A stretch of DNA of 64,000 nt from Parasponia andersonii. Lineage: Eukaryota; Streptophyta; Magnoliopsida; Rosales; Cannabaceae. The position numbers and the translations under genes are program-made. Under the pieces are notes generated by a model. That model ran no database searches and was not told the origin of the DNA. It saw only the letters and a list, made by a program, of their open reading frames with translations. This document shows positions 45,951-57,353 of this stretch, piece by piece. The stretch lies in contig JXTB01000558.1 in assembly GCA_002914805.1 (NCBI GenBank), forward strand, positions 81,304 through 145,303, given 5' to 3'. The stretch's first letter is position 1, and the number at the start of each line of letters is the position of its first letter.

Positions 45951-46985
45951 TAGCTAAGCAATAGTCTTCTCTATGCCAAAGGCAATTGACTTTATGTACC
46001 TAAGTAGGGGAACTTAAGAAAAAAGCTTATCAAAGAGTACCACGATTACTTGTGGGCTGGTTACCCAGGTCAGAAACACACTCTTGCTCTTATCAAATCT
46101 ATCTACTACTGGCATTAGCTGAGGGATAATGTTGAGGCCTATGTACGAACATGTCTTGTGTGCTAACAAGACAAGGTGGAACAATAATTTACTAGGTAGA
46201 TTGTTGGAACCTCTCCTTATTCCTAAGAGGCCATGGGAGAGTGTTTCTATGGATTTTGTCACTAGCTTGCCTAAGTCGGAGGGCTTTGGTAGTATTATAG
46301 TAGTGGTGGATTACTTCAGCAAGTATGTCACCATTATATGTACTTCACCTGATTGTCCTGCTGATGAGACCGCATGGCTCTTTATGAAGCATGTCGTGAA
46401 GCTTTGGGGAGTCCTATCAAACATCGTGATTGTGATCCCCGATTCAGTGGAAGGTTTTAGACAGAATTGTTCAAGTTGATGGGTTCAGACTTGAACTTTT
46501 CTACTAGCTTTCATCCCCAAAGCGATGGCTAGACGGAAAGGGTGAATGTTTTGCTGGAGCTATATTTGAGGCACTTTGTGAGTGCCAACCAAAAAGATTG
46601 GGCAAAATTACTTGATGTAGCCCAATTCTCTTTTAACCTCCTTTATCCAGAGCAGCGAGTCTACGGGCAAGAGTCCCATCAAGATAGTCATGGGACAACA
46701 ACCTATGACCCCACATAGCTTAGCGATAAGTTACGGTGGGAGGAGTCTTGCAACATTCAAGTTTGCTAAGGCATGGCATGAACAAGCAAGTTGGCTAGGG
46801 CCTACTTGAACAAACCTTCTAAAAGAATGAAGAAATTGGCCGACAAAAAGAGAAGGCACGTTGAGTACCAAGAGGGGGATTTAGTCCTTGTCAAGCTATT
46901 GCCCCAATAATTTAAAATCTTAAAGAAGGTGCATTAAGGGTTGGTACATAAATATGAGGGTCCATTTCCGGTAACTCAAGCGCAT
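45951..46985 (+). pseudogene. chromovirus integrase relic
   Basis: A decayed zinc-binding region at 46020-46190 (about YHDYLWAGYPGQKHT and VRTCLVC) is followed in another frame by MDFVTSLPKSEGFGSIIVVV (from 46249) and DYFSKYVT, the core. The region to 46985 is broken by many stops and frameshifts; SFHPQSDG-like sequence is at about 46506-46530. Confidence 0.7.
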
Positions 46986-47300
46986 GGGTAAGGTCTCCTA
47001 TAAGCTTCAACTCCCTGCCAAGTTAAAGATTTTCCCTGTCTTCCTTGTTAACATGCTAAAACCCTACCACGGAGATGAGGGAGATCTTTCAAAGGGCGAG
47101 TCCAAAAAGGCTTCTACCGCAGTGATAACCTCTTTTGATAAAGAGCTGGAGTATATTTTGGCTGATTGCTTGATCCGCCAATGTGGTTCTCCTAATTATC
47201 GTGAATACCTAGTAAAATGGAAGAATTTGCCCGAGGTCGAGGCTAGCTAGGAGCATGAGGATGCCTTGTGGCAATTCAAAACCCATATCAAGTAATTCAA
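46984..47300 (+). pseudogene. chromodomain-type pol C terminus
   Basis: GKVSYKLQLPAKLKIFPVFL, then a linker (GDEGDLSKGESKKA) and a chromodomain (ILADCLIRQCGSPNYREYLV, VKWKNLPEVEASWE region). The final Trp of EASWE is a TAG at 47248-47250; the frame then continues EHEDALWQFKTHIK. The chromodomain is what marks the element as a chromovirus. Confidence 0.8.
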
Positions 47301-47345
47301 AGTCGATGGCATGACATGAACGTTGTGAACTTAAGTGGGGGAGGG

Positions 47346-47986
47346 TGTTATGCCCCGCTCATATTGTTGGTCATGGCTCTACGGTCCTCTATATATATAT
47401 ATATACTGCTCATCCAAAAGGATTGAGGAAGGCCCTAGAATGTGGTAGATACTTCTAGAATGATCAAGAGAGGTCTTGGCCATACTAGAAGACTCTAGAT
47501 GGCACTACTAAGTCCTAGATGGCTCTAAACAAGGCCGAATGGTGCTAGATGGGTAGGACGGTCTTAGAAGCTCCTAGAATGACTTGGAAGAGACAAGATA
47601 GTAGGTGAACCTCTTAGAAGGATTTAAAACATACTTGTTCTAGATTTCTCTATGTAAATATCATTGTAGATATTGTAACTTTATTTTAGAATATTCTAGA
47701 CCCTTTGTAAGATCATGTCACTTGGCAAAATCATAACCCTTGGTTGGTTTAGACTTTGCCTATATAAAGGACCCCTTGGGTTCATTTGTATACAAGTCCT
47801 ATTTGTGAGAGTTATTAGCATTCTAAGAGTAATATAAAGCATTCTTTCACTTAAACTCTCTTATCATTTGCCACTTTGTCTCACAGTTTACTCTAAGTCC
47901 CTTTCTTGAGTGTTGGTAGGCTGATTTAATGCGACGGACTGTGCTAAGTGCTGCACGATTGTCTAGTTTGAGACTAGGGTCGTGGA
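47346..47986 (+). repeat. right LTR of the chromovirus (641 bp)
   Basis: Begins TGTTATGCCCCGCTCAT directly after the purine tract. It carries the uninterrupted site used by the 40546 solo LTR in the left copy. The last bases (GGGTCGTGGA) differ from the left LTR end (GGGTTGCGACA). Confidence 0.75.
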
Positions 47987-47991
47987 AATAA

Positions 47992-48790
47992 ACTATGCTT
48001 CCAAACACTCTTAGGTGACAGAATCTAGGCTTTCTTCTATTCTAAGCTTCTTGTGGCCTCTTTCCTTATACGCTTCTTGTAGGAGAGCGATTTGATAGGT
48101 AAACCACACAAGCTACAGCTTCAGCCCAAAACTCTTTTGGCATTCCTTTGCTCTTGAGCATGCTTCTAACGATATCAAGGATTGTTTTATTCTTCCTTTT
48201 TGTGACACCATTTTGTTAGGGAGATCTTTGTACTTTTAAAGGATGGTGGATGCCATTGTCTTTATAATATTTCTGAAACTTGTGGGATGTGAATTCTCTT
48301 TTGCTTTGATACTTCGACCACTTTCCTTTTCAATAAGTTCCTTGAACTTCTTCAATTTTTTGAATATTTCTGATTTCTCCTTCAAGAAGTACACATAGGT
48401 CTTTCTTGAAAAATCATAGGTAAAGAGGAGAAAGGAGTTACTCTTACTGAGAAAGCTTGGTCTTATTGGACCGCACACGTCGATATGTATGAGGTCAAGC
48501 AGTTTATGGATTCGGGAACTTGATTCTCTTGGAAACTTCTTCTTACTTGCTTTCCTAATAAGCATCCGTCATATAATTGGTCTAGTTGATTGATGAAAGA
48601 TAGATCTCATACCATCTCCTTTTTTGCTAATAATTCTAGACTGCCAAAGTTGAGATGTCAAAACCTTAAGTGCCAATGCTATGATGAATTTTTGTACCAA
48701 GCCTTTAGACACTTTGCTACATCATTTTGAATGTATAACAAGAACATTCTATTTCTTATCATTGGCACTTTAGTAATTAACTTGAATCTA
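47992..48790 (-). pseudogene. copia integrase relic (N-terminal and core)
   Basis: The minus strand reads LDLIHIDVCGPIRPSFLSKS (core start), FLLFTYDFSRKTYVYFLKEK, then GMPKEFWAEAVACVVYLSNR and LRVFGSIVY up to the chromovirus junction. Several stops and shifts. FTYDFSRK has Tyr where the second catalytic Asp normally stands (family D-D-F-S-R). Confidence 0.8.
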
Positions 48791-49130
48791 TTATCTCTTA
48801 AAAAAAGTCAATTTTCTTACGTGTGAATATCATAGCCTTTCCTAAGAGTTGGCCAAGACTTAAGATATTACTCTTCATCTCAGGCATGTAGTAAATGTTT
48901 GGAATAAATCGATGTTCTCTATTTCTCAAGCATATGAAAATTTTACCTTTTCCCTTTACTGCTGCCTTGGAATCATCTTCAAATGAAATATTCCCAGTCA
49001 CCAACTCGTCAAGATCTATGAATATATCTCTTCTTCCACACATATGATTGCTTGCTCCGCTATCAAGGTACCATATATTTTCTTGGCACCTAGTGGTCTT
49101 CTCGCATGCTAACAACAACATATCTTCCTC
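48791..49130 (-). pseudogene. copia protease relic
   Basis: WYLDSGASNHMCGRRDIF is the copia protease active-site region with intact D-S-G. ILSLGQLLGKAM follows. The frame (48798-49121) is open but its flanks are not. Confidence 0.8.
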
Positions 49131-50080
49131 TTGTCTTTTATCTTCAGCATAGTTGGCTCTCTCTTGTACCTTTTTTGGAGCTCTACATTCAGAAGCATAA
49201 TGACCATTTCTCTCACAGTTGTGACACTTGATTTGAGACTTGTTATTCCAATGCCACGGGTTCCACGATCTCTTGTCGAGCTTTCTTTTCTATGTTCACT
49301 TTCATAATTGTTGTAGAACTATCCTTTTCCTCCTTTTCCACGTCTGCGACCTCTTCCTTGGCCACAACCTCTTCCACGTCCTCTTCCATTGCTGAAATCT
49401 TCATCTTTCTCTTGGAGTTGAGTCTTGAGGAGCTGCTTATTTAAATTTTGTGTCTTCTTTGTCTTGTCTTCATGGGCTTTCAAGGAACCCAAGAGTTGTT
49501 CTATCATCATAGCTCATAAATCTTTGGTTTCTTCAATGATAGTAACAATATTCTCGAATTTGGATCTAATGCTCGAAGAATCTTTTCTATGATCATAACA
49601 TATTTTAGTTTCTCACCATTTCTCTTTATTTGATTAGAAATGATTAGAACTCTAGAAAAATAGTCAGAGACTGACTCAGATCTGTCATGTATAGTAAATC
49701 AAACTCCCTTCTTAGAGTTTGATGGCAAACCTTTTTAACTTTTTCTTCTCCCTTGAATGAGATTTAAAGTTTCTCCCATGCTTCTTTGGTAGAGGTTGCA
49801 CTTGAGATTTTCTCAAACCCATCGTCATCTAAGGCTTGGTAGATGAAGAAAAGAGCCTTTTTGTCTCTCTTTCTTGAGTCTTTTAAACTATCCCTTTATG
49901 TTGTGGATAGTATTGCCTCATTTCTTGGTTTTTTATAGCCTTTCTCTGCTATATCCTATACATCATGTATTCTAAGGAGGACCTTCATTTGATAGTCTCA
50001 TTATCAAAATTGTTGCCATGGAGTTGTGAAACTTGAAGAGATGCTAAATTGTCAGTAGATATAACTCTTAGTAGAGTGAG
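49131..50080 (-). pseudogene. copia gag relic
   Basis: The minus strand starts near 50080 with LHGNNFDN, continues with KRLFFIYQALDDDGFEKISS (about 49820-49890), an RGRGRGCGQGRGRRRGKGGK basic stretch (49319-49390) and a zinc knuckle region near 49200-49240 (H-C, C-x-x-N-G-H-Y-A). Many stops. The gag and leader precede a W-box-rich tract. Confidence 0.75.
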
Positions 50081-50109
50081 ATTTTAGAAATTTCGACTAT
50101 ATGGATGAA

Positions 50110-50310
50110 TCTGGAATGTCAAAAGATCTTAAGATTGACTAGTATATTGACTAGTCAAAGTCAACGATCAAAGTCAACCACTCAATTAACAGTCAATATT
50201 GATCAACAGTCTGGTCAACGGTATGGTCAACGACTCTGATAGCTTAGTCAATGGTGTAGTCAAATGCTTTGATGGCTCAATCAACGGCTCTGACAGCTCG
50301 GTCAATGGTT
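50110..50310 (-). repeat. GTCAA-rich leader tract (W-box cores)
   Basis: About ten GTCAA on the plus strand (TTGAC on the minus strand) in 190 bp, nine of them preceded by A or G and so forming TTGAC(C/T) W-box cores. They sit within diverged units such as GGTCAACGGTATGGTCAACG. The tract lies between the primer-binding site and gag of the copia element. Confidence 0.7.
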
Positions 50311-50550
50311 CTAACTTAGCTCAAATTGGTAAACTTCTGACAACTCGTTCAGACTAGTCCGAACTCCGATTGGGTTGATTTGCATGATAGTATGCTTGTT
50401 TTGTCGAGATCTTTGATTTGATATGTAATAGTAGTATGTTTAGGACAAATGGCTAAGACTCTCAATCTCAAGAAATCTTTTCTGATGTAGAAGAATAGTC
50501 AAAGCTGTAACCACAGAGTTTACTTAGAATTTCAAGAGAACTCACAACCT

Positions 50551-50565
50551 CGCTTTGATACCACT
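50551..50565 (-). promoter_or_regulatory. copia primer-binding site
   Basis: The minus strand reads TGGTATCAAAGCGAG, initiator-Met type, three nucleotides inside the LTR edge at 50569. Confidence 0.8.
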
Positions 50566-50568
50566 TTG

Positions 50569-53032
50569 TTGAAAATAAAAGATTTTTAAAGCTAGAAAGG
50601 CTAGAGAGGCTAAAGGAGAAGCTAGAGAGAATTTTGGTGGAAGAAAAGAACTTATATTATTGCTTAAATTATTTTTCTTTAGCTTGATACAAATAGGGGG
50701 AGGAGCACTCTATTTATACTACTCAAAGGATGATTCTGGATTGCGTTAGAATGCTCTATCTAACCTCTAATAACTTAGTTAATTATACTATAATGGCCCA
50801 TACCTAGAATAAAAAAAAAGAAAATAAATAAATAGATAAATGAAAGGGTAAAAGACAAAAAGACTAAGGTTTTAGTTTATTAAACAAGGACAATTAAGTA
50901 ATTTAAAGGATTAGTAAATCCTATATGTATAATTTTTCAAAGTCTCTGTCAAAAGAAAAAAAAATTGATGCTCTGCAGAGGGAGAGGAGAGCGGCAGAAA
51001 GCTTAGAAGGAGAAGAAGGATTACAAAAGGTTGATTGTCAATTCTCTAAGGTAAAAAACTCCTTCCTATCAATTATCAATTGGTTATTTGCGATTCTTAG
51101 GGCTAATCCATCATCTAGGGTTTAGAAATTTTTGTAATTATCTTTTTGTTTTAGCCATGATTCTAGGGTTCACTTATATTTTGATTGATTACTCTCAATG
51201 TAAGGTTTCAAATAAGACCAAAATTATGTGATTTGGATATTTAGATTAAAAGTTATAGATTTTTGAGTTTTAGTCTAGAACGGTAAAATGCAGTAGTGAC
51301 TTCGACTGATTTTTCTGATGTTTCTGATAGTCTAATAGGGCATATTTGATATGGTTAGAAAGCTTATATGATAAAATTTCTGACATATATAATTTTTCAA
51401 AAATAGATTTATAACGAGAGAGATATAGCCTTTCAAATTGAGCACTATGAATCTAGAAAATTTTTATAACTTTCAGCAATTAGAGTAAAACATGGCAGCG
51501 GATTACTTGGCTTTGTAGGGCCTATCTATAGACTCTACAGTCATGTTCTTGGCATTTTTAGGGCCTCAATCACTTGTAGATATTGTCCAATAAGTTTCAT
51601 AATTTTAAAAATTAATTTGGAATTGTTATGAGTTTTTGACATCGAGGTTATACAAGGTAATGTAGCGAATGTATCAAGTGTGCATAAGCAGCACGTTAGA
51701 CATTGTATAAGGCATGATTTAAGGTACCTATTAAGTGTTTAATGATCATGTATGATTCTTGTTATAATTATAGGTTATTGTGATAGCTAGTAGCTTGTGA
51801 TTGGATTGGTTAGACTAGTGAACAAGTAAGTAACCTTTTATCTTTGCTAGTGACTTTTGTTTTACTTAAGTTAATGTCTTTTTTGCTTTGTTTTAAAAAA
51901 AATTATGTTTGTAAACCATAAACTTATTTTCAAGCAATTTTTTAATAAATAAAAGTTAGTTTGATAAGAGATAACTATCTTTTAAATAAAATATGGATCA
52001 AGCTTATGTTTGTTACTACTGTTAAATGATTTGAAAGTTGTTACCATATTGATAAATATGAAAAGTATTTGTTAATTGTTTTATAATTTAATGTATTAAA
52101 ATACTCTTCAGTAACTATGCATGTTGACCCAATCCACAAGAGTTATATGTAGACAGTACTAACCTAGCTGCAGGGTTGAATGTAGTAGATTCATGATTCG
52201 ATCTGGACTACAGAAGTTATTTGTGGTAAATTTGGACCTAGTCACTCGGGTTAAGTGTGGCTATAGTCACCAAAACTGTAGTGTAGAATTTGAAAATGAT
52301 ATCGATTATTGAATAAGTTTCATACAATGAATTTTGAAACTTTCTACTTTGTTAAATTCATTTTTAGTTAGTTTCATTTTCTCTTTTTAAAATTATTAAT
52401 TTCGAAGTTAGAGTTATTTTGTAAAATACTTATATATGCTTGATCCAACTAGTAGAGGTTAATGGTGACTTACTGGGCTATCGAGCTTACCCTTTTTATT
52501 CTTTAATCTTTTTCAGATTCGAAGAATAGTCAATAAGTGAAACTCATAGTTGAAGGAGGGAGATCATTTGAGGACTCAAATTTTACTATTCAGAGTTATT
52601 GTATTGTTTGGTTTCTATTTTGAGATATTGTTGGTTATTTAGGATATATTGGGTTATTGTTATGGTTTTAGCTTCTTTGTAATTATGGATTTAGCGAATT
52701 ATTATTGATGGTTTAGATTATTTAGTGTTTGGTTATGATGAGATATTTTGGGTAATAATGGATCTATTTGGATTTTTAATAACGATTGGATTCGAAGCCT
52801 TTCATGTGTATGAGGTTTATGTTTATGAGCATGTGGTGGTTGCCATGTCCTTTATCTTGGAGTGTGACATATACTATCTAGTAATTACAAGAATACTCTA
52901 TAGGCTAGGGTGTTAAACTATGGGCTATTAAATGCACCTACACAAAAACAAGGCCAACACACAATAGAGGCCCAAATAACTAAACTACTTATCTATGTCC
53001 CAATGGGTCACAAATAAGTTTATTTTCTAACA
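50569..53032 (-). repeat. 5' LTR of the copia element, interrupted
   Basis: Ends are TGTTGAAAAT (50569) and TTTTCTAACA (53032) on the plus strand. Without the inserted 50789-52869 and one TSD copy its length is about 378 bp, normal for copia. The end matches the left LTR. Confidence 0.7.
50789..52869 (+). repeat. solo LTR, about 2.08 kb, gypsy-type, with TATAC TSD
   Basis: Starts TATAATGGCCC (an expected TG changed to TA) and ends GGAGTGTGACA, flanked by TATAC on both sides (50784-50788 and 52870-52874). The left copia LTR has the empty site (CATTATACTATTTTG at about 38213). The TACTGGGCTATCGAGCTTACC stretch near 52470 resembles the gypsy-LTR TTACTGAGTTTTAGCTCA at 3232. Confidence 0.65.
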
Positions 53033-54335
53033 CCATCACCTTCCATCTCTGCCAAACTCGAAGTCCCACCATTGGGACTTGTTGGCTAGATGCACCCACT
53101 TGATGACTTTCCTACTTGCTAATGACTTCCCCACTGTCTATTGCGCTATAGTATGTCGCCTTTACACTGCCCAGACATAAGAGAGAAACAATGATAGTTA
53201 CTTTCATTTTCACCTGATTTGATGTCATTTTCTGTCACCACTAGAAGGTTTGAGTTGGCCAAGCTTCCAACTTAAGTTTACAACCGGTTTCATCGTCTAT
53301 CTCGACTCTAGAAAGAATTTGGGTGTTCGAGTAATTATAAGTAGGTTGATTTCTATGGTGAACTTTTGTTTAGGCTATTGAGATGAGCTTTTGCTATCAA
53401 ATTTACATTGTATTCTTTAAAGCATGAACTTCGATATACATATATATTACTTATGGTTGCAACCTATTACGAAATATAAGGTCAACAGACTCAGATTGGA
53501 AACGGTACATACTCTAGATACATATTTTCCGTGTTTCAGAAGTGGTCGCGATCTTGACTTCACCGCTTAAGGCTCAAGTTAAAAAGTGACAAACAAAATA
53601 GAGAGAACTGAAGCTTCTTAAGGCTTCTCGGCCCTCCAACTAGCCACTGAAAGATACTACAAGCACCTAGTAGCTAGGTCTAGCTATTTCGGTGAGGTAG
53701 AAATTCTATTACTATTTTTTATATTCTTTTTGAATATAATTTAATTAGCTATTTCGGTGAGGTAGAAATTCTATTACTATTTTTTATATTCTTTTTGAAT
53801 ATAATTTGATTACGTTCCATATTATAAAATTTGCGATAATGGATTACTTTCGAGAATTGTGATATATTCTTATTGATATTAAATATACTAGATTGCTCTG
53901 ATATTTGTTGTGTATAGGATAAAAATTTTGATATAGAAAAAATACAGCCTCTATGTTGTCCAAGTTTCTATGAATCTAACATGATAATTTTATTAAAAAC
54001 TAGAATATTATTTAAAAACTAAAACTTTGTATAATTATTTTTGAGATTGGTTCATATTTCACGTGTTATAAAATCACACATAAGTACCATGTTAGTATAT
54101 GAGTTTATAGGTGGCATTGTCCTACACCATCGGCAAAGAGTTTGTAAATTCAGCTTATGGTCGTTTTTGATAATCACCCTTATTGAAGGTGTACGCATTA
54201 GATTACCCCTCAAAGTATCTTGGGAAGCTAGGTCTTGCAACTCACTAAACACCGCAAACTGAGGCTCCTGAACACTCCCTGACCCTCCGATTGAACATAA
54301 AATGATCCCATAGGCATGCTATAGCTAGGCTTAGC
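53033..54335 (+). repeat. LTR module (a) related to the solo LTR at 8676
   Basis: 53033-53120 (CCATCACCTTCCATCTCTGCC, then ATTGGGACT) repeats at 56139-56220. From 53680 it aligns with modules (b) and (c): AGCTATTTCGGTGA, AATTCTATTAC, GATATTAAATATACTA, then a CATATTTCACGTGTTATAAAA-type stretch and TTTATAGGTGGCATTGTC. The copia element inserted at its left edge. Confidence 0.5.
53681..53810. repeat. 65-bp tandem duplication
   Basis: Two units (53681-53745 and 53746-53810), each starting TAGCTATTTCGGTGAGGTAG, identical but for one base near the end (TTTAAT/TTTGAT). This suggests a recent event. Confidence 0.9.
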
Positions 54336-55806
54336 TATTTCAGTGAATCAAGAATTCTATTACCACATTTTGTATTCCTTTTGAATAACATTTGATTATG
54401 TTTCATATTTAGAAATTTGTGACATTGAATTATTTTAAGACTTGTTATATATTATGAATGTTATTAAATATATACTTAATAGTTGTAGTATCTATTGTGA
54501 GTAGGATAAAATTTTAATTTAGAAAAAATATAGCCATTATGTGATCTGATTCTATAAGAATCTAAAATGACAATTTTACAAAAAACCAGGATATTATTTC
54601 TAAACTAAATCTTTGCATGGTTATTTTGGGTACTTGTTCATATTTCATGTATTGTAAGATCACATATGACCATCATGTTAGTATATTGGTTTATAAGTGG
54701 CATTGTCTCCAACTGTCAGTGTAGAGTTTGTAAATTCCACACACTGTCCTTTTGATAAGCATCCATTATTGCAGGTGCAGACATTAGATTACTCCTCTAG
54801 GTATCTCTTGGGTAGGTCTCTACTTAGGTTTTTTGCACACATAGTTCTGTTATTCTAGACTTATGATGAAAGGATATGAGTTCCCAGATTTTCCATGATT
54901 TATGTCATATGCTATATAGTTTAATACTTTGATACATGAGTGTATCAAATGATTATGTTTTCGTATACATGAATGTTATATGCTTTAATACTTTATATCA
55001 TGTCCTATATAGTTTAATGCTTTGTTTTTTCTCTTCGAATGATCAAACCAGGACACATAGGTATCCTCTTCAGGTATGAGCTTAAGTGTCAAGTAGGCTG
55101 TTAGGTACACTTAATGCCATCATCGTAGGTTTCCACAGATGAAAAGATATGAGCTCATGGTGTGGGATGATTTGTGTCATGTGCATATGAATTGTATGGT
55201 TTTGATTATACTGCCATATATATATGTACGGATTGTTGGTTTGGATTATATATATGTCTACGTTTTTGATTTAAACTAGCCATGCAGGAACTTTTCATCC
55301 CTAAAATGTGGTCAATCGAGGTAACTGCTTTCCTATTGGCCATTTCATGCTCACCCCCTAACTTTCTTCCTGAGGTGATGTTCAGTACAGTTTTGGTGAT
55401 AAAGAGGATTAAGAGGCAACTGTGATTATAGCTCGTTATCTTGGTAGTGCAATAAGCTCATTATTGTGGTATTGGGATTTTGTATTGCCATTGAACTAAG
55501 ATTACTACTTTTTGTTATATCTATGAATTTATGTATATCATTCTGGTGTTCGACTTTTGGTTGTGAATGATGATGATGCTTGGCATTTAATCTGATTTAT
55601 ATTCTTCAGTATTATTCAATCTATGTTTAATAGTGTATACGAACTATATGAGCAGTTCACGGAATGAAATTTCAAATATCTTTTTAAATGGATTGTTTTA
55701 TAAAATTGAAACTTTTAAGATATTTTTTAAATAAATCAATAAATTTTCTATCTTAGTGAAATTTTCCTTCTGCCATTAGTGCGGGTTTTAGGTCGTGATA
55801 ATATAC
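54336..55806 (+). repeat. LTR module (b), with 3' end like the solo LTR at 8676
   Basis: Repeats module (a) from about 54336 and then continues collinear with 9900-10816: GTGTAGAGTTTGTAAA, GTCAAGTAGGCTGTTAGG, TCATGTGCATATGAATTG, CTGCCATATATATATG, GATGATGATGATGC and a TTAGGTCGTGATA end at 55806 (first copy: GGATCATAACA). Confidence 0.6.
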
Positions 55807-56099
55807 ATTATAAAAATTTATATAATATGTAGGAATTATCTTTAGCCATGACTCTAATAAAAAAATTAAATCCCTATCAATAAGGGAAAAACATTTCCTA
55901 GCACATATATAAATATATTAAAATGACTCTACAACCGATGCATATATATAAATAAAGACATCCGATATAAATTAAAAACATAAAAAAAGAAAATGCAAAA
56001 CCTAATTCATTTATAATGGTATGAGTGTAATTTTATGGACTTACTGAGAAGGAATTAATGGATAGAGGTAATCCCTAATTTTCTGATGATCCCTAATTT
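55807..56099. other. AT-rich spacer, nothing recognised
   Basis: No open frame or repeat boundary recognised. Confidence 0.4.
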
Positions 56100-57353
56100 T
56101 CCCCTCTTCTCTTCCCCTCTTAATCTGATACTCCCTTCCATCACCCTCCATCTCTGCCAAACCGGAAGCCCTGTCATTGGGCTCCTCTAGCTAGATGCTC
56201 CCACCTGACGATGGCTAATGGAAGGGCCTCGTTGAATGCATAGAAGTTAAATACTTGTTTCTTGAAGAAAACACTTTTGATTGAACTTTAGTTGTTTACC
56301 ATTGTCTGCTTTCTACTGTATGGTCTTTTGTCCATTTGTTGTTTAATTTTTTCTTGAGACATTATTAATCTTAAATCTTAAAACCATATTTTGTGGTTGA
56401 ATTATAGCCTCAAATTAATACTGGGAATTCTAATTGTATTATAATAATCCATATTTTTGGGTATGTTAATGTTATTTCAAGGAAATCGCCATTTTTGTCA
56501 CTAAAGGTGAGAACTGTCGTTAAAAGTCTATATTCTTTAACAGTGGTTGCAATTGACGTTAAAGGTACCGAGTTTTCAATAACAACGGTTTTAACCACTG
56601 TTAAAGAGTAATTAACGGCGGTCTTTAATTGCTATTAATGATGTATGTTGTAATAGTGATTATTTTGAGAATTATGATATGTTTCGATTTATATTAAATA
56701 TACTCTATTGCTCTATATCTATTGTGTGCAGAATAAATTTTTAATTTAGCAAAAATACAACAATTATACTATCCGATTTTATAAAAATAAAAAATGATAA
56801 TTTTTTGAAAACCCATAAGATTATTTGAAAACTAAATCTTTGCATAGTTATTTTGGACTCTTCTTCATATTTTGCATGTCATAAGATCACATATGAGCAC
56901 CCTGTTGATATACTGGTTCACAGGTTGTAGTATCCCTTACCGTCGATGCATTGTTAGTAAATTCTAAGTATAATATGGTCTTTTTGGAAAACCAGACCTT
57001 AGGTTACTACTCCATGTATCTTGGTAGGTGTCATATTAGGTATTCAGCACATAATTATAATATTCTAAGCTCATGATAAGAGGTCATGAGTTTATGGGTA
57101 CTGAATGATTTATATCATGTACTATATTATTTGATACTTTTATAAATGATAATGTTTTTATTTATATAGATATATACACTTGTCAGTTTTGGAAATAATA
57201 TACATATATACATTAACTAATAGTATTTTCTATCACTAAAATAGTGTTTCTAGAGTCTTATTTATCTAATTGGAATTTCATGCTCATTCCCCTATTCTTC
57301 CTTCTCATATATACAGTGTCCAGTGTGATATTGATGTTGAATAGATGAATTAG
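56100..57353 (+). repeat. LTR module (c), interrupted by a CACTA end, cut by Tekay-like element B
   Basis: 56139-56220 repeats 53033-53120. From 56659 it resumes the module (TTTTGAGAATTATGATATG, ATTAAATATACTCTATTG, CATATGAGCACC, GGTTCACAGG). At 57354 it is interrupted by the LTR of the next element. Confidence 0.5.
56480..56658 (-). mobile_element. CACTA-type transposon terminal fragment
   Basis: The right end TGTTGTAATAGTG is a CACTA terminus read on the minus strand (CACTATTACAACA). Subterminal short repeats are TGTCGTTAAAAG, TTTAACAGTGGTTG, TGACGTTAAAGG, AACCACTGTTAAAGAG and AACGGCGGTCTTTAATTGC. A left end was not found, so only a fragment is present. Confidence 0.6.

Larger units (their letters stand above)
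40320..47986 (+). mobile_element. Ty3/gypsy chromovirus (Galadriel/Reina-like) inserted in the copia element
   Basis: A complete structure: left LTR (40320-42654, interrupted), initiator-Met-type primer-binding site (42658-42672), gag, protease, RT, RNase H, integrase with chromodomain, purine tract (AAGTGGGGGAGGG, 47333-47345), right LTR (47346-47986). The flanks give CATAA (40315-40319) and AATAA (47987-47991), a TSD with one difference. All genes carry stops. The lineage is set as chromovirus by the terminal chromodomain; Galadriel versus Reina is not decided. Confidence 0.85.
38215..53032 (-). mobile_element. Ty1/copia element, minus strand, split by a nested chromovirus
   Basis: From right to left: 5' LTR (50569-53032 with an insertion), primer-binding site, leader, gag, protease, integrase (part), then a foreign insertion (40320-47986), the rest of integrase, reverse transcriptase, RNase H, a purine tract (minus strand AAAGAGGAAGG at about 38384-38394) and 3' LTR (to 38384). 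The integrase sequence joins across the insertion: minus-strand FGSIVY ends at about 47990 and continues AHL-DEKR from 40317. Every domain carries stops. Confidence 0.8.
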
